A stretch of DNA of 64,000 nucleotides from Patescibacteria group bacterium UBA7396 (GCA_002470645.1 DKNE01000004.1:53889-117888); one strand, 5' to 3'. Counted from the first letter of the stretch, positions 1-10,169 are shown. Notes: generated by a model not told the origin, from the letters alone. Numbers and translations are program-made.

Positions 1-129
1 TTGTTCTTTTACAGGAACAGATTGTTGTTGTTTTTTTTCTTCTTCTTGAGAAACAACTGGTTGTGTATTTTCAATTGGGTCTTCTCAAAGAAGCTCACTA
101 TCCAATTCTTCTAAAAAATCTTTTTTCAT
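1..129 (-). CDS. Hypothetical protein, N-terminal fragment (partial)
   Basis: Forty-three codons are visible, beginning with the ATG at 129 and running off the left edge of the window. The visible part is acidic and Gln/Glu-rich (begins MKKDFLEELDSELLGED) with no membrane segment or signal peptide. One glycine is encoded by TGA. It is read in the same direction as the pilin-like operon to its right but is separated from it by about 290 bases. No function can be assigned from this fragment. Confidence 0.55.
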
Positions 130-419
130 AATATATATAATTTAAATAATAAATAACCTGTCTCAAACCTATAAAAAAGTTTAAGTTTTTTAAATAAAAT
201 AATTTCTAGCTTGTGAAACTTAAAAATTATCAAAATATTTTAATATAAAACAGATGATATTTTTATATTAACCGCATGATTTAAAACAATAGAATTTTCT
301 ATTATTATTAAAATCTGGTAGAAACTCTAGTTTTTAGAAGTTTTCTAAATAACTTTATAAGCTCCACAAAAGGAAAGATATTGAAAAATGATGCAATTTT
401 AATTTCTTTTACTGCTCCA
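130..419. other. Gene-free AT-rich gap
   Basis: I see no ORF here in either strand under code 25. A short imperfect inverted repeat (TTTAAGTTT near 180 and AAACTTAAA near 217) is present. The gap presumably holds the end of the 420-1376 transcript and the promoter of the leftmost gene, but I could not pick a convincing -35/-10 pair. Confidence 0.4.
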
Positions 420-1376
420 TTATATTCACTTTTTTAAATATTCCAAAAAATTTTCTAAAGAAAAATTTATTTTTGTAGTATCCCAATAATATTCCTCTAT
501 TTTATCAGTAGTTCTAAAATTAGTTTTCTTAAATTCATCATTTCTAAATATTTTACTAGAAAAAAAGTTGTATTTCTTTTGTAAAATATCACTTTTTGAT
601 GCTTTTTCCCTAAAATCATCATTAAAAAGTACATAATATGTAAAACTTTCTGCAAAATCTTCATATTTATTAGTCATAGCATATCCACTTACAAAATCTT
701 TTGTATTCAATCCTGCTTTCATAATATTAATATCTATCCAAGAAAGTTTATAAAACATATCACTCACATCAAATAATACTTTTTTTTCTAAATATACAAT
801 ATCAAAATAATGCCCAAGTTCATGAATAAATACACTCAATATTTCATTTTTATTTAACTGTGAAATACCGTACATTTGTATAATATTATTATAAAATTTT
901 CCTCTAATTTTTTCCTTTTTTTTGTAAAGTTCTAATAAAAAATTCATATCTTTTGAGGAAAAAATATCTGAATATAACGTTTGTTTTATAGCTATTACTC
1001 AATCATTTGATTGAAGATAATTTTCTAATATCGCTGGATAATATGCTATTAATACTGAATTATGAGTAGAAAGTTCTATTTCTTTTTTTTGAACTCTTTC
1101 TCTGAGATCATTTATAACTTGGTCATATTTTTGCTTTTGATCTTGAGAAGAGTCTTGTATATTTTCAGAAACATCATCAAGTAAAAACATATCTTGTTCT
1201 ATCTGTCTATGTTGTTGTAAATAATCTGTGTATTCATCTTCATCAGTAATAAAAAATAAAGATATAACAAAAATAATCATAAAAAAAATCAAGGAAAAAA
1301 TACCACTATACAATAAAAATAGTGGTTGTTTAAAAAGAAAAAGTATTGAATTCAATTTTATTCTCATCATAATCAA
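420..1376 (-). CDS. Membrane-anchored zinc metallopeptidase (HELGH)
   Basis: A 318-residue protein joined across the in-frame TGA at 996-998 and ending at TAA 420-422 after a further TGA at 426-428. Residues about 18-44 form one N-terminal membrane segment. A charged, coiled-coil-prone stretch follows, then a gluzincin-like motif HELGH at residues 185-189 with a downstream KYEDFAE (Glu239, Glu243) that could supply the third zinc ligand. This arrangement is typical of membrane-tethered zinc peptidases acting outside the cytoplasm. The start overlaps the end of the upstream pilin-like gene by 19 bases, so the two are likely translationally coupled. It may process or remodel the neighbouring pilin-like proteins or the envelope. 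That role is inference, and the exact peptidase family is not recognised. Confidence 0.7.
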
Positions 1377-1909
1377 AACATCACATTAATTACCACATAT
1401 ATAACACCTGATGCTGAAATAAGTAATATAAATCCTATCATAGTCCATTTTATAATATCTTTTGATTTTTTAATTTTTTCATCTTCTCCATTTGCAAATT
1501 GTAAAAGAAGCGCTGCATATACTAAAGCTCAAACAGCTCATATTCATAAAACAAGAGCAATATTTGCAATCCAATTATTAATTTTATCTTTAAATCATCC
1601 TTCGATTTGCATATTTCATCATCATACTACTGTTTTTGGTTTACACCCATTTAAAAATGACGATAAATCACCATTTTCATTATATGTACAACCAGCTGAT
1701 CATCAAGAAGATAATTGTTTCTTCTCTTCTTCTAATGCTGCTTCTTTTTCTTCAAGAGCATCTAAAGTACTTCCATTAGCCGATTTCTTATCTTCTTTCA
1801 CTTTTTGTATTTCCTTATCAATAACCTCTGCATCTCTTGTATTTGCAAAAATAGGAGAAAAAGAAAAGAAAAAGCAAAGAAAAATAAACCATAAAAATAT
1901 TTTTTTCAT
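1358..1909 (-). CDS. T4SS-pilin-like membrane protein, secreted coiled-coil N-terminus
   Basis: A 183-residue protein. It has a signal peptide (residues 1-22, ending FANT), a short charged coiled-coil region (about 24-67), a Gly/Cys-containing linker, then two membrane helices separated by a loop containing NGEDEKIKKSK. That loop, a TM followed by Gly-Glu-Asp-Glu-Lys and a basic stretch before the next TM, is shared by several proteins in this window and resembles the small TrbC/VirB2-like pilins (T4SS_pilin type) common in CPR genomes. Many glycines are TGA, including a run of three in a row. It lies in an operon of related proteins read leftward; the downstream metallopeptidase overlaps its 3' end. 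Role in a secretion or pilus apparatus is inferred from the fold and context. Confidence 0.65.
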
Positions 1910-1919
1910 ATTAGATTAT

Positions 1920-2267
1920 TTAAAAATTTAAAGATGATATCAATCTTACTACTCACCAAGCAAGTGGAATAATTGCGAGTCAAATAATTGCATACACAAA
2001 TCACATCAAGGCTTTTTTAAATTCTTCCTCATTTCCTCTTGATGAAATAAGTTTAAATCAAAAATATAAAAATACTCCTATTGCGATGAGTCATAAAATA
2101 GCAAATAAAAAATTTTTAACATATATAAATATTTGGTTTAAAACTCACGTTCACTCTGCATCTACTCAAACAGTATTATTATTTGGGAGCATTTTATCTC
2201 TTAAATCTCCAGCATATGCTGATAAAGAAAAAAAATAAGCACAAAAAACAAATATAATTTTTTTCAT
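1920..2267 (-). CDS. T4SS-pilin-like small membrane protein
   Basis: A 115-residue protein with a cleavable signal peptide (residues 1-19, ending SAYAG) and two membrane helices in the C-terminal two thirds, separated by a short charged loop (SSRGNEEEFKK). Eight or so glycines are TGA-coded. Size and layout match VirB2/TrbC-type pilin subunits, whose mature form is a two-helix hairpin in the inner membrane before assembly. It sits 10 bases upstream of the 1358-1909 gene and 5 bases downstream of the next one, so all are probably one transcript. The pilin assignment rests on topology and neighbours, not on a catalytic motif. Confidence 0.65.
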
Positions 2268-2272
2268 ATTTT

Positions 2273-2647
2273 CTAATTAATTTTAAAACTATTGAGTAAA
2301 TTAATAATAGCCCAAGCACTCGTAGAAACTAATACTCATACTAGTGACCAAATAATAGCACTTTTTGCTTTTTTTACCTTTTCATCTTCCCCAGATGAAA
2401 CTAAATACATAATTCATGCTACCACTAAAGCAAGCACTGATAAAACAGCTACATACTGAATAGAAGTAGATATAAGATTTCCTATAAATCCAAAAAAAGT
2501 CTCATCTGTAATAGTTCCATCAACTTGTCACACTCAACTACTTTTACATCATGGAAGCCCATTACATACCACTCAAGGTCATGAGGCAAAAGTATTTTTT
2601 GTTATCGTAAAATACAATCATATTAAAAAAGCAATTTTTGTTTTCAT
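2273..2647 (-). CDS. T4SS-pilin-like small membrane protein with Cys-containing N-terminus
   Basis: A 124-residue protein with a signal peptide (residues 1-22), a short Gly/Cys-rich mature N-terminus (CNGLPGCKSS) that could form a disulfide, and two membrane helices flanking the loop SSGEDEKVKKAK. This loop is nearly identical in pattern to those of the proteins at 1358-1909 and 42938-43846, which supports common descent. It is the second gene of the leftward operon. It is a probable VirB2/TrbC-like pilin or core-complex subunit. Nothing in it suggests an enzyme. Confidence 0.68.
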
Positions 2648-2668
2648 AAAAGAATATAATGGTATAAA

Positions 2669-3259
2669 TTATTTATAAAGAATGTACCCTATTAAATTTA
2701 CCATATAATAAGAGCTTAATGCTATTACTAATGATATAATTCCGGCAGTAAAAATTCACTTTCATTTGGTCAAATATTCATCTTCACCATGATACAAAAT
2801 AATATATCAAGCTCATATCGTCATAATAAGTAATGATATAACTCAAAGAGCAATCATAAGTTTTTGTATAATAGTTCATAATCACTTATTAATAAGCTCC
2901 TCAGAAGTAGTAGTTCCTTCTTTTATCGATTTTCAACCAACTGAAAATAATCAAGTTTCTACCATAAAACTTGCCTCATCAATACAATCTCCAGATGATA
3001 CACAAGCTGCTTCTCTTTCTTGAGACCTTTTCATAGATTCCGTTTCTTTTTGTAATTTTTGCTTTTCTTCTAATAAAGGACTAGAAATACTATCTTTTGA
3101 GGTTGTTGATAATTTTTGGTCTATTTCTTTTATTCTTTGTTCATTTTGTTGTATTTTTTTTGCCCTATCTTCATTTTTTGTACTCGCAAAAGTAAGATGA
3201 CTATTTTGTCACATAAAACAAATTAAAAATATGAATATTGCCAAAATGATTTTCTTCAT
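2669..3259 (-). CDS. T4SS-pilin-like protein with long coiled-coil ectodomain
   Basis: A 196-residue protein, first gene of the leftward operon. It has a signal peptide (residues 1-26), then a highly charged coiled coil (about 28-80), a Cys pair (CVSSGDC), and a C-terminal pair of membrane helices separated by a loop with HGEDEYLTKGKG. It looks like the pilin hairpin of its neighbours with an added periplasmic coiled-coil domain, similar in layout to the 1358-1909 protein. The intergenic region to the right (3260-3388) is shared with a divergent glycosyltransferase gene and must contain both promoters. Function is inferred from topology and context only. Confidence 0.62.
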
Positions 3260-3388
3260 AAATATAGATATTAAAAATATTTACTAAGAATTCTATAAAA
3301 TTTTTGAAAAAATACAATTTTATTTTTTCTTTACAAATGGACAAAAAAATTTAAAGTGTAGAAAATCTATTTTTTAATGATTATACTT

Positions 3389-4507
3389 ATGAAAATTGCT
3401 ATTATTCATGATTTACTTGTAAAATTAGGATGAGCTGAAAAAGTTATTGAAAAATTACTAGAAATGTACCCAAAAGCAGATCTATTCACTCTTATTTATG
3501 ATGAAGAAAAAGTAGGAAATATTTTCCCAAAAGAAAAAATAAAATTTATTCCTGGTATTACTCAAAATATCTATGCATTCTTTAAAAATCAAAGACTTTG
3601 TTTACCATTCATGAGTAGATGAGTAGAAAGCATAGATCTGAGTGAATATGATATAGTTATTGCTTCAAATAGTGCTTTTGTACATGGAGTTATCACCAAA
3701 CCTGAAACAAAATTTATTGTATATTATCATACTCCTGCAAGATATATGTGGGACCGGACGAATGAATATAAAAGAGAAATCGGATGGGATAAATGAATAA
3801 AATTATTTATATTAAACTGGATGTTGAAAGGCCTAAGAATGTGGGATTTTCAAGCGAGTCAAAGACACGATATTACTCTGGCAAACTCAAGTAATGTAGC
3901 AAAAAGACTCAAAAAATATTATTGACTGGAATCACAAATTATCTATCCAAATGTTGATGTAGAAAGATTTAAAAAAGAAGTTTGAGTAGATTTTCAACTT
4001 CCTGCAAAAGAGTATTATATTATCATTTCAGCATTAACAGAATTCAAAAAAGTTGATATTTCTATCAAAGCATTTCATAGAATGGAGGATAAAAATCTTG
4101 TTATTGTTGGAACAGGAAATTACAAAGAAAATTTAGAAAAAATTGCATGAGAAAATGTAATTTTCACTTGAGCGAAATATTGAGATGAACTCGTAGCACT
4201 CCTTCAAAATGCTTCTGGACTGATATTTTCTTGAGAAGAAGATTTTGGAATCGTTCCTATTGAAGCTTTTGGAGCTGGAAAACCAGTTTTTGCTTACAAA
4301 TGATGAGGACTCGCTGAAACGATGATTGAATGAATAACTTGAGAATTTTTTGAAGATAAAAATTGAGTTGATTTTGTAGAAAAATTTAGAATTTTTGATG
4401 AAAATATTGCAAATGGAAAATATAATGCTTGAGAAATTCAAAAAGTAGCTGAAAAATATTCACAAGATGAATTTGAAAGACAAATAAGAGAAGTTGTTGG
4501 ATTATAA
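3389..4507 (+). CDS. GT4-family glycosyltransferase
   Basis: A 372-residue glycosyltransferase of the GT-B fold. The N-terminus (MKIAIIHDLLVKLGGAEKV) is the usual first Rossmann strand followed by the glycine-rich loop, with both loop glycines coded around TGA. The C-terminal half has the EX7E retaining-transferase signature, EDFGIVPIE (Glu284 and Glu292), and the nucleotide-sugar motif with a TGA-TGA-GGA glycine run. It transfers a sugar from an NDP-donor onto a glycan or lipid acceptor in the cytoplasm. It heads a plus-strand set with an O-antigen polymerase-type protein and a GT-C type membrane protein, so surface polysaccharide or glycoprotein synthesis is likely. An upstream in-frame ATG at 3377 is an alternative start adding four residues. 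Confidence 0.85.
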
Positions 4508-4540
4508 AAATCTATAATTATTAATTTTTAATCATATTTT

Positions 4541-5860
4541 ATGAAATATTTACTCCAATTATTTATATTTTTACTTCCATTTCATGCCATTTTCGTAACC
4601 TATATGAAATGTAAAGCTTGAATTGATACTGATATTTTAAGATTCTGGAAAGAGTTTGTGATTATATTTTTACTTTTTGTAGTAGCTGCAAAAGTACTTT
4701 GGAATAATCACTTTAAATTAGAAAAAATTTATAAAAATAATTATTTACTTGGACTCACAACAGCATTTACTTTAACGAGTTTAGTTTATATTTATTTCCC
4801 TTATTTTCAACCAAAACTGAGTTCGTATCTTGGTTTTAAATATGATGTGTTTTTTCTTTTTGCTCTGATTATTTGAGTATATCTGGCAACGATTAAAAAT
4901 CATTTTGAAAGTATGCTCAAATCTGTTTTTGCAAGTATTTGAGTAATGCTGGTGATATTTTTGCCTTGGTATTTGATTGGAGATATTTCTACTACGACTA
5001 ATATAATTGGTTTTAGTGATAAACCTTCTACTTATGAAGCCAATAGTTGTATTTCTTTTTCACAAAATGTAACTGGAGGACACAATAGATTTCAATGAAG
5101 TTTTGGTGATCCAATAAGATTTTCAGTATTTTTGGTAGTGTTTTATTTTATTTATCTTGGTTTTGTACTCCATAAAGAATATAATAACAAAATACTGAGA
5201 AATACACTTATCTCAGTAGGAACGCTTTTTATAGTAACGGCAATATTTTTTGCGTATACAAAAACTAGTATGCTTGGGTTTTTATTTGGAAGTTTAGCTT
5301 TTATCTATTTTGTAAGAAAAATAAAGTTTTGAAAAACTATTTCTAAGAAATTTATTGCCATTTCTGGTGGTACAATTTGAGTTTTACTGTTTATCATTCT
5401 TTATGTAAAAAGACATTTATTTTTACATCCTGAAGCAATTCTTGGAAGAGTAGAAAATCTTATTATGTCGGTTGATATGTTTTTTTATAATCCGTTTGGA
5501 TATGGTCTTTGAATTGCTTGACCTGCAAGTCAACTCGCAACGAGTTCAGATCAAGCACTTTCTGCTGGAGTAAATAAATTTCTTCCTGAAAACTGGTATG
5601 TACAAATTTTACTTGAACAATCACTGCTTGGACTTGGTATTTTCATCTGACTTTTATCAGTTATTTGAGTATATTTATATAGAATTATGAAACTGAAAAA
5701 AGATTATTTAAGTATTTGAATGTTTGTTTCTTATATTACTATACTTTTCATGGCAAACTTCACTCATATTTTTGAGGAAACAGCAACAAGTTTTATACTT
5801 TTTATGCTTATTTGAGCTTATATTGCAAAAGAAAGTAGAGATTTTAGAAAAGAAAAGTAA
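4541..5860 (+). CDS. O-antigen ligase/polymerase-type membrane protein
   Basis: A 439-residue integral membrane protein with about ten or more hydrophobic segments. The longest loop (about residues 160-190) carries FSQNVTGGHNRFQGSFGDP, and a second polar region before the last helices contains GRVEN and the sequence NPFGYGLGIAGPAS. This layout (short termini, one large periplasmic loop with conserved Arg/His/Gly) is that of the Wzy polymerase / WaaL ligase superfamily, which joins or polymerises lipid-linked glycans on the outer face of the membrane. It sits 33 bases after the GT4 gene and 26 bases before a GT-C type protein. Several glycines at functional loops are TGA-coded. Polymerase versus ligase cannot be decided from the sequence. 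Confidence 0.72.
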
Positions 5861-5886
5861 TATATATTTTTTAAACTTTTATAAAA

Positions 5887-7566
5887 ATGCAAAAACATAT
5901 TTTTACTCTGATATTCATTCTATGAAATATGCTTCACATTTCATTTTTTCGTCTCAATGAAGTCTTAAAAATAGCAGATAGTTTTGCGTATTTACAAATG
6001 GCTCATCATTTGAAAAATTTTTCTTTAGAATGATTTGGAAATGGATGGTTTGGTTTTTTATATTCCATTCCGATTGCTATTGCTGATATTTTTATACAAA
6101 ATGATATGATTGCAACTTTTGCAGTAAATATCCTACTCTTCAATCTTTTGGCTTGAATTTGTTATATTTTGGGAAGAAATTATCTCTCTTTCAAATACAA
6201 TATTTTATTTATTATTCTCATATTTTTATCACCGATTTTACTCAACTATAATATCCATATTTTATCAGAAAATATTTATATTCCGTTGTTTCTCATACTT
6301 TTTGTTGGGATTTTAAAATATAAAGAAATCCCTGATTTTTCTGGAAGCGTCTTTTTAGGACTTATGATTGCGCTCCTATATTATACCAGAAGTGAAGCTT
6401 TTATTTACCTTGGAAGTGTCGGACTTATCATATTATTTCTGCTGATAGTGAAAAAAATAAGTTTTGCGAGAGCTTTTTTCAACTATACCACCGTAATTAT
6501 TTCATTTTTTATCTTTATTTTACCCTACATATTTTATCTTCATTCTTTTACCTGAGAATGGTGAATTACTAATAAATGAAGTTCAAATTTAAGACAAGCT
6601 GAACTGAGATGAGTTTCAAAAATGGATGATGATGGCTTTGAACAAGCAGTTTGAGAGTTAACTCCTGATAGTAAACATCTCATTGCTGGATTTGCTGGAT
6701 GATTGAAATATGATGCACCTCAAAAATGAGAAAGTTTTAAAAATTATCTTTTAAAAAATCCAACCAAAGTTTTAGAAAGAATCAAAGAAAATCAAATAAA
6801 ACTTTACTCAAATAATCTCCCAAATCTGATTTTAGGGAATGCGGGAAGTTTGTATAAAATAGAAGGAAGCAAAATTTTCTACAAAAATCCTCTTTTTTTC
6901 ATCATTCTTATTATTCCAGTTCTTCTTGGGATCTATGGAATGATAGCTCTCATAAGAAACGATGAATGATACTTTGTTTGGAGCTTTGTCAGTTTTTTTG
7001 CCATAGCTTCAGTATTTTTTACTTTATTTTTTGTGCTCGATAGGTATTTTGTAATATTCGTCCCTATTTTTATATTTTTCATCGTCTATGGAGTAGAAAA
7101 TACTTGAAAATACCTCAAAAACTATTTAGAAAATACTAAATATATATTTGCTTCTCTCTTACTGATAGGAATCTACAGTTTATGAATTTTAAGCTATTAT
7201 AATACATTTAAAAATGAAGATGCAAAATATGAAGTAAAAAAAATAGCTTGAGAATGGCTCAAGCAAAATGATTTCAGAACCAACTTAAGAGTAATGGAGA
7301 GATTTCCAGTCGTCACATATTATTCTTGATCTTGGGAAAGATGGCTCACTCCTTATACTTCAAGATTAGAAAATTTAGTGGAATATGCCAGATATCACGA
7401 TGTGCATTATCTTGTTGTTGATAGTATAGATTTTTATACATATCGTCCTGATCTGAGATTTCTATTTAATGAAAGTGAAAAAAAGTATAATGGAATTGAA
7501 AAAGTTCAAGAATTTGAAAAAAATGATGAAAAAGTGATTTTGTATAGAATCCTTATGGATAAATAA
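5887..7566 (+). CDS. GT-C-type membrane glycosyltransferase
   Basis: A 559-residue protein. The N-terminal two thirds are hydrophobic with about ten membrane segments, and a soluble domain of roughly 100 residues ends the protein. The first periplasmic loop contains RLNEVLKIADSFAYL, which has the acidic residues expected near the first loop of GT-C (PMT/ArnT/GT39-like) enzymes that use polyprenyl-phosphate sugars. A soluble insertion with WGITNKGSSNL lies in the middle. The C-terminal tail (LVEYARYHDVHYLVVDS...) resembles tails of dolichyl-phosphate-mannose type transferases. Start chosen at the ATG 26 bases after the previous gene. It probably completes surface glycan assembly. Family assignment is by topology and loop features, so moderate. 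Confidence 0.65.
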
Positions 7567-7570
7567 TTTT

Positions 7571-7598
7571 TTGACTTTCAAAAAAAATAGATTACAAT
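7571..7598 (+). promoter_or_regulatory. Sigma70-type promoter of the copper-export fusion gene
   Basis: TTGACT at 7571-7576 and TACAAT at 7593-7598 are separated by 16 bases. The -10 overlaps the 21-bp palindrome described next, so a bound repressor would block RNA polymerase. Confidence 0.6.
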
Positions 7599-7616
7599 AC
7601 CTCCTATGTAGGTATT
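7596..7616. promoter_or_regulatory. Putative CsoR operator (site 1)
   Basis: A 21-bp element with 7-bp arms, AATACCT and AGGTATT, around a 7-base centre. A second element with the same geometry lies just upstream of copA at 10173-10193. CsoR of other bacteria binds TACC/GGTA-type palindromes of this kind, and a CsoR gene is in this locus. Binding itself is inference. Confidence 0.6.
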
Positions 7617-7636
7617 TTTACTTTTAATCAAAAAAT

Positions 7637-8920
7637 ATGAAAACAAAACTTCCGATTTATGGAATGCACTGTAAAGCTTGTGAACTCCTTGTTGAATCAA
7701 GAGTTTCAGAGCTCAGTTGAGTGCAAGTAAAATGAATTTCTCAAACAAAAAATTATATTGAAATAGAATTAGACGACGAAAAAGATATAAAAAAAATCAA
7801 AGAAATTATTACTTCTCTCTGATATGAAGTAGAAAAAAAACAAACAAGAAAAAATAATTTTTTTGATTATATTATCATCTCTTTATTGTTTGTACTTTTT
7901 TGAATCTTGTATTTTCTTTTTCAAGATGTAGATTTTGTACAAAATATAGCAAATGTTCAAAATGCGAGTTTACTGGTCGTGATACTTATCTGATTTGTAG
8001 CTTCTTTATCAAGTTGTTTAGCGGTGACTGGATGAATTGTTTTAGGTTTTTCAAAATATATGGATACTTCGAAAAATGCTTCTTCAGGACTTGTAATACA
8101 AAGCAAATTTCATTTTGGAAGAATACTTTGATTTGCGCTTTGAGGAGGAATTCTTGGAAGTATTGGATGATATTTTTGAAGTTTGGGAAGTTTAAATACA
8201 TTTTTGCTTTTTTTAGCAGGAATATTTATGATTTATATGGGACTTCATATTCTGAATATTATTCCAAGTTTAAAGGTCAGTATGCCAAAAGTTTTTTGAA
8301 GTAAAATTCTTAATATGAAAAATCCTGCTTTAGCTCCTATAGTCTGAGCTTTAACATTTTTTCTTCCATGTGGTTTTACTCAAAGTATGCAAGTATACGC
8401 GGCAAGTAGTGGAAGTTTTCTCTCTTGAGCGCTCATTATGTGAGCATTTGCACTTGGAACGATGCCAGTTTTATTTTTACTTGGTTTTGGGTCAAGTTAT
8501 TTCAAGAATAAAGATTTTCATTATGCAAATAAAGTAATTTGAGTGATAGTAATATATTTTTGAATATTTATGCTCACTGGATTTAATAATCTTGTTGCAC
8601 TATCAACGCCTATAGAAAATGAAAAAATTGATTTAGAAAATATTTCTTTTGAACAAAAAACTATCCTTCATAATGGATGGAGTTTAGCTGAAAAAGAAGT
8701 CTATCTTGATGCGGGGAAAAATTATAAACTCAATATCATTCCAACTAAAGACGGAAGCGGATGTATGAGTACTCTCACCATCCCTGGTATCGATAAAACT
8801 ATTCATCAAGTTCTTGCCGGAAAAACTATCGGCATCCCGATAGTAAATGCAAAACCTGGAACATATAATATCGTTTGTAGTACGATGGGAATGAAACAAT
8901 GAGAAATTATAATACAATAA
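7637..8920 (+). CDS. HMA / UreH-like membrane / cupredoxin fusion, copper handling
   Basis: A 427-residue three-part protein. Residues 1-70 are a heavy-metal-associated domain with the CxxC metal site GMHCKAC. Residues about 80-300 are a six-helix membrane domain of the UreH/CcdA/TauE type, with LSSCLAVTGG in the first helix and FFLPCGFTQS later. Residues about 320-427 form a cupredoxin-like domain with GCMSTLTIPG and a C-terminal CSTMGM in place of the usual Cys-His-Met copper loop. Such proteins move or sense copper across the membrane and hand it to the periplasmic cupredoxin. It has its own promoter with a CsoR-type operator and is followed by a terminator, so it forms a single-gene copper-responsive unit. 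Substrate (Cu+) is inferred from the CxxC, the cupredoxin part and the neighbours. Confidence 0.8.
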
Positions 8921-8949
8921 AAAACGTGTATTCACGTTTTTTTTATTTT
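8921..8949. terminator. Bidirectional intrinsic terminator
   Basis: An 8-bp stem AAAACGTG / CACGTTTT with a four-base loop and T-tracts on both sides. It can end the copper-export gene on the plus strand and the 8943-9347 gene on the minus strand. Confidence 0.8.
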
Positions 8950-9347
8950 AAGTTATGTAATAATTTTTCTATTTCTTTCTGATAGGTTTTTGAAATTTCT
9001 TGTAAAAAACTTTCATCATGATAATCAAAATCATGCACGAGTTTATTTCTCACTTTATGAAGTTTCCAAATCAGATCTAAATCATTAATTATAATTGGTT
9101 TTTGCTTTAAAATAGTTCAAAAATCTCAATTATATCAAGCTTCGAGTAAGATTTTATGATAGAGTTTATCTGCATCAATTATTTTTTCTTTTGAGGAAAT
9201 ATTTGTTTCAATTTGTTTTAGTTTTTTTTGAAAATCTTTTATCTTTTCTGGAGAGAGCTTTTTTCTTTTTTTTCACCAAATAAAAGCAAAGTATATCGCT
9301 ACGAGAAGGAAGATTATTATGAAAATGTATATAATGTAGTTTTGCAT
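8943..9347 (-). CDS. Small single-pass membrane protein with charged coiled-coil tail
   Basis: A 134-residue protein. Residues 1-23 are one hydrophobic N-terminal helix (MQNYIIYIFIIIFLL...), followed by a basic stretch (GKKRKKLS) that fixes the rest in the cytoplasm. The cytoplasmic part is helical with a segment DLIWKLHKVRNKLVHDFDYH, which resembles the HEPN-like RN(K)xLxH pattern seen in four-helix-bundle proteins, though the similarity is short. It stands alone between a terminator and a structured intergenic region. I do not recognise a family with certainty. Confidence 0.6.
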
Positions 9348-9448
9348 AAGGTTATGGTTATGTAGTTTTTACTAGTATTTATTTTTTCACTAAAAAGTCA
9401 ATCATTTTTATTTTTTTGCAAAAATTAGGAAAGTTTATAAAATGAAGT

Positions 9449-9610
9449 GGCTAAAATATTACATAAAAATTACGAAAGTAGTTCAAATTGAATTTAGGAA
9501 AGGGTAACTTAGGTTACTCACCCTTTTTGTTGAATTTGATTTGAACAAAATTGTAATGTTTTAGCGAACACAAGAGAATTTAAGTTACCCTTTTTTGTTT
9601 GCTAAAATAT
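9449..9610. repeat. Nested inverted-repeat element in the 9348-9656 intergenic region
   Basis: This 309-base gene-free stretch holds several paired segments. GGCTAAAATATTAC (9449) pairs with GTAATGTTTTAGC (9553). GTTCAAATTGAATT (9481) pairs with a TTGATTTGAAC arm ending at 9545. AGGGTAAC (9501) pairs locally with GTTAC...CCCT (9513-9523) or, alternatively, with AAGTTACCCTT (9582-9592). TTTTAGCGAAC (9559) pairs with GTTTGCTAAAA (9597-9607). The 10-mer GCTAAAATAT occurs directly repeated at 9450 and 9601. It could be a structured leader RNA for the YccF gene or a small MITE-like repeat. I found no second copy in the window. Confidence 0.5.
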
Positions 9611-9656
9611 GGAATTTTTATATAGTATTTAGAATTTATATTTTAATTTTTTGGTT

Positions 9657-10064
9657 ATGAAAATTTTATGAAATATTATCTGGCATATTCCTTTTTTGTG
9701 ATTTGTTACTGCTATAATAACATTCCTATTTTGAGTAATATTATTATTAACTATAATATGATATCCACTAGGTTTATGATTAATAAACCTTTCTAAATTT
9801 TTATTACTTCCATTTTCATATGAAATGGTAAATAAATCTGAAATTGAATTTACTGATGATAACATATTAATAAAAATTTTAAAATTTTTGCTTTTCATTA
9901 TATATTTACCTATATGAATTACTCTTTGCATTTTACTTATAATACAAATAATTTTACTTTTTTTTACTATTGTTTGAATTCCTGCAGCAGCTGCCTTAGC
10001 AAAATCACTTCCTAGTTTTTTTAATCCAATTAATAAAGTTTGTATTCCAAGTTTAAATTTATAA
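9657..10064 (+). CDS. YccF-domain inner membrane protein
   Basis: A 135-residue protein that exists only when TGA is read as Gly. Two similar halves each hold a membrane pair ending in a glycine-proline signature: LLLTIIGYPLGLG with LLLPF near residues 25-55, and LFFTIVGIPAAAA with SLPSF near 110-130. This repeated TI(I/V)G(I/Y)P pattern is diagnostic for the YccF (DUF307) family of small inner-membrane proteins of unknown function. The start ATG at 9657 follows the structured intergenic element. A hairpin terminator lies 44 bases after the TAA. An uninterrupted 154-codon frame on the opposite strand is an antisense shadow. Confidence 0.8.
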
Positions 10065-10107
10065 ACATAAATTATATAATACTTATTTATCAATATATTC
10101 CTTATTC

Positions 10108-10143
10108 AAAAAAGACGAAAAAACATTTTTTGTCTTTTTTTTT
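10108..10143 (+). terminator. Intrinsic terminator after the YccF gene
   Basis: AAAAAAGAC and GTCTTTTTT pair, with an inner A6/T6 extension, followed by a T-run. The -35 of the next promoter begins at its 3' edge. Confidence 0.75.
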
Positions 10144-10169
10144 GACATTCACAAAAATATTCATATTAT
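10142..10169 (+). promoter_or_regulatory. Promoter of copA-csoR
   Basis: TTGACA at 10142-10147 and TATTAT at 10164-10169 with a 16-base spacer. The CsoR-type palindrome starts three bases after the -10. Confidence 0.65.

Noticed and set aside
9629..10093. 154-codon open frame on the minus strand
   Set aside because: It lies antisense to the YccF gene, which has clear family motifs in code 25, a terminator on the right side and a sensible start. The minus frame has no recognisable domain and uses no TGA glycine.
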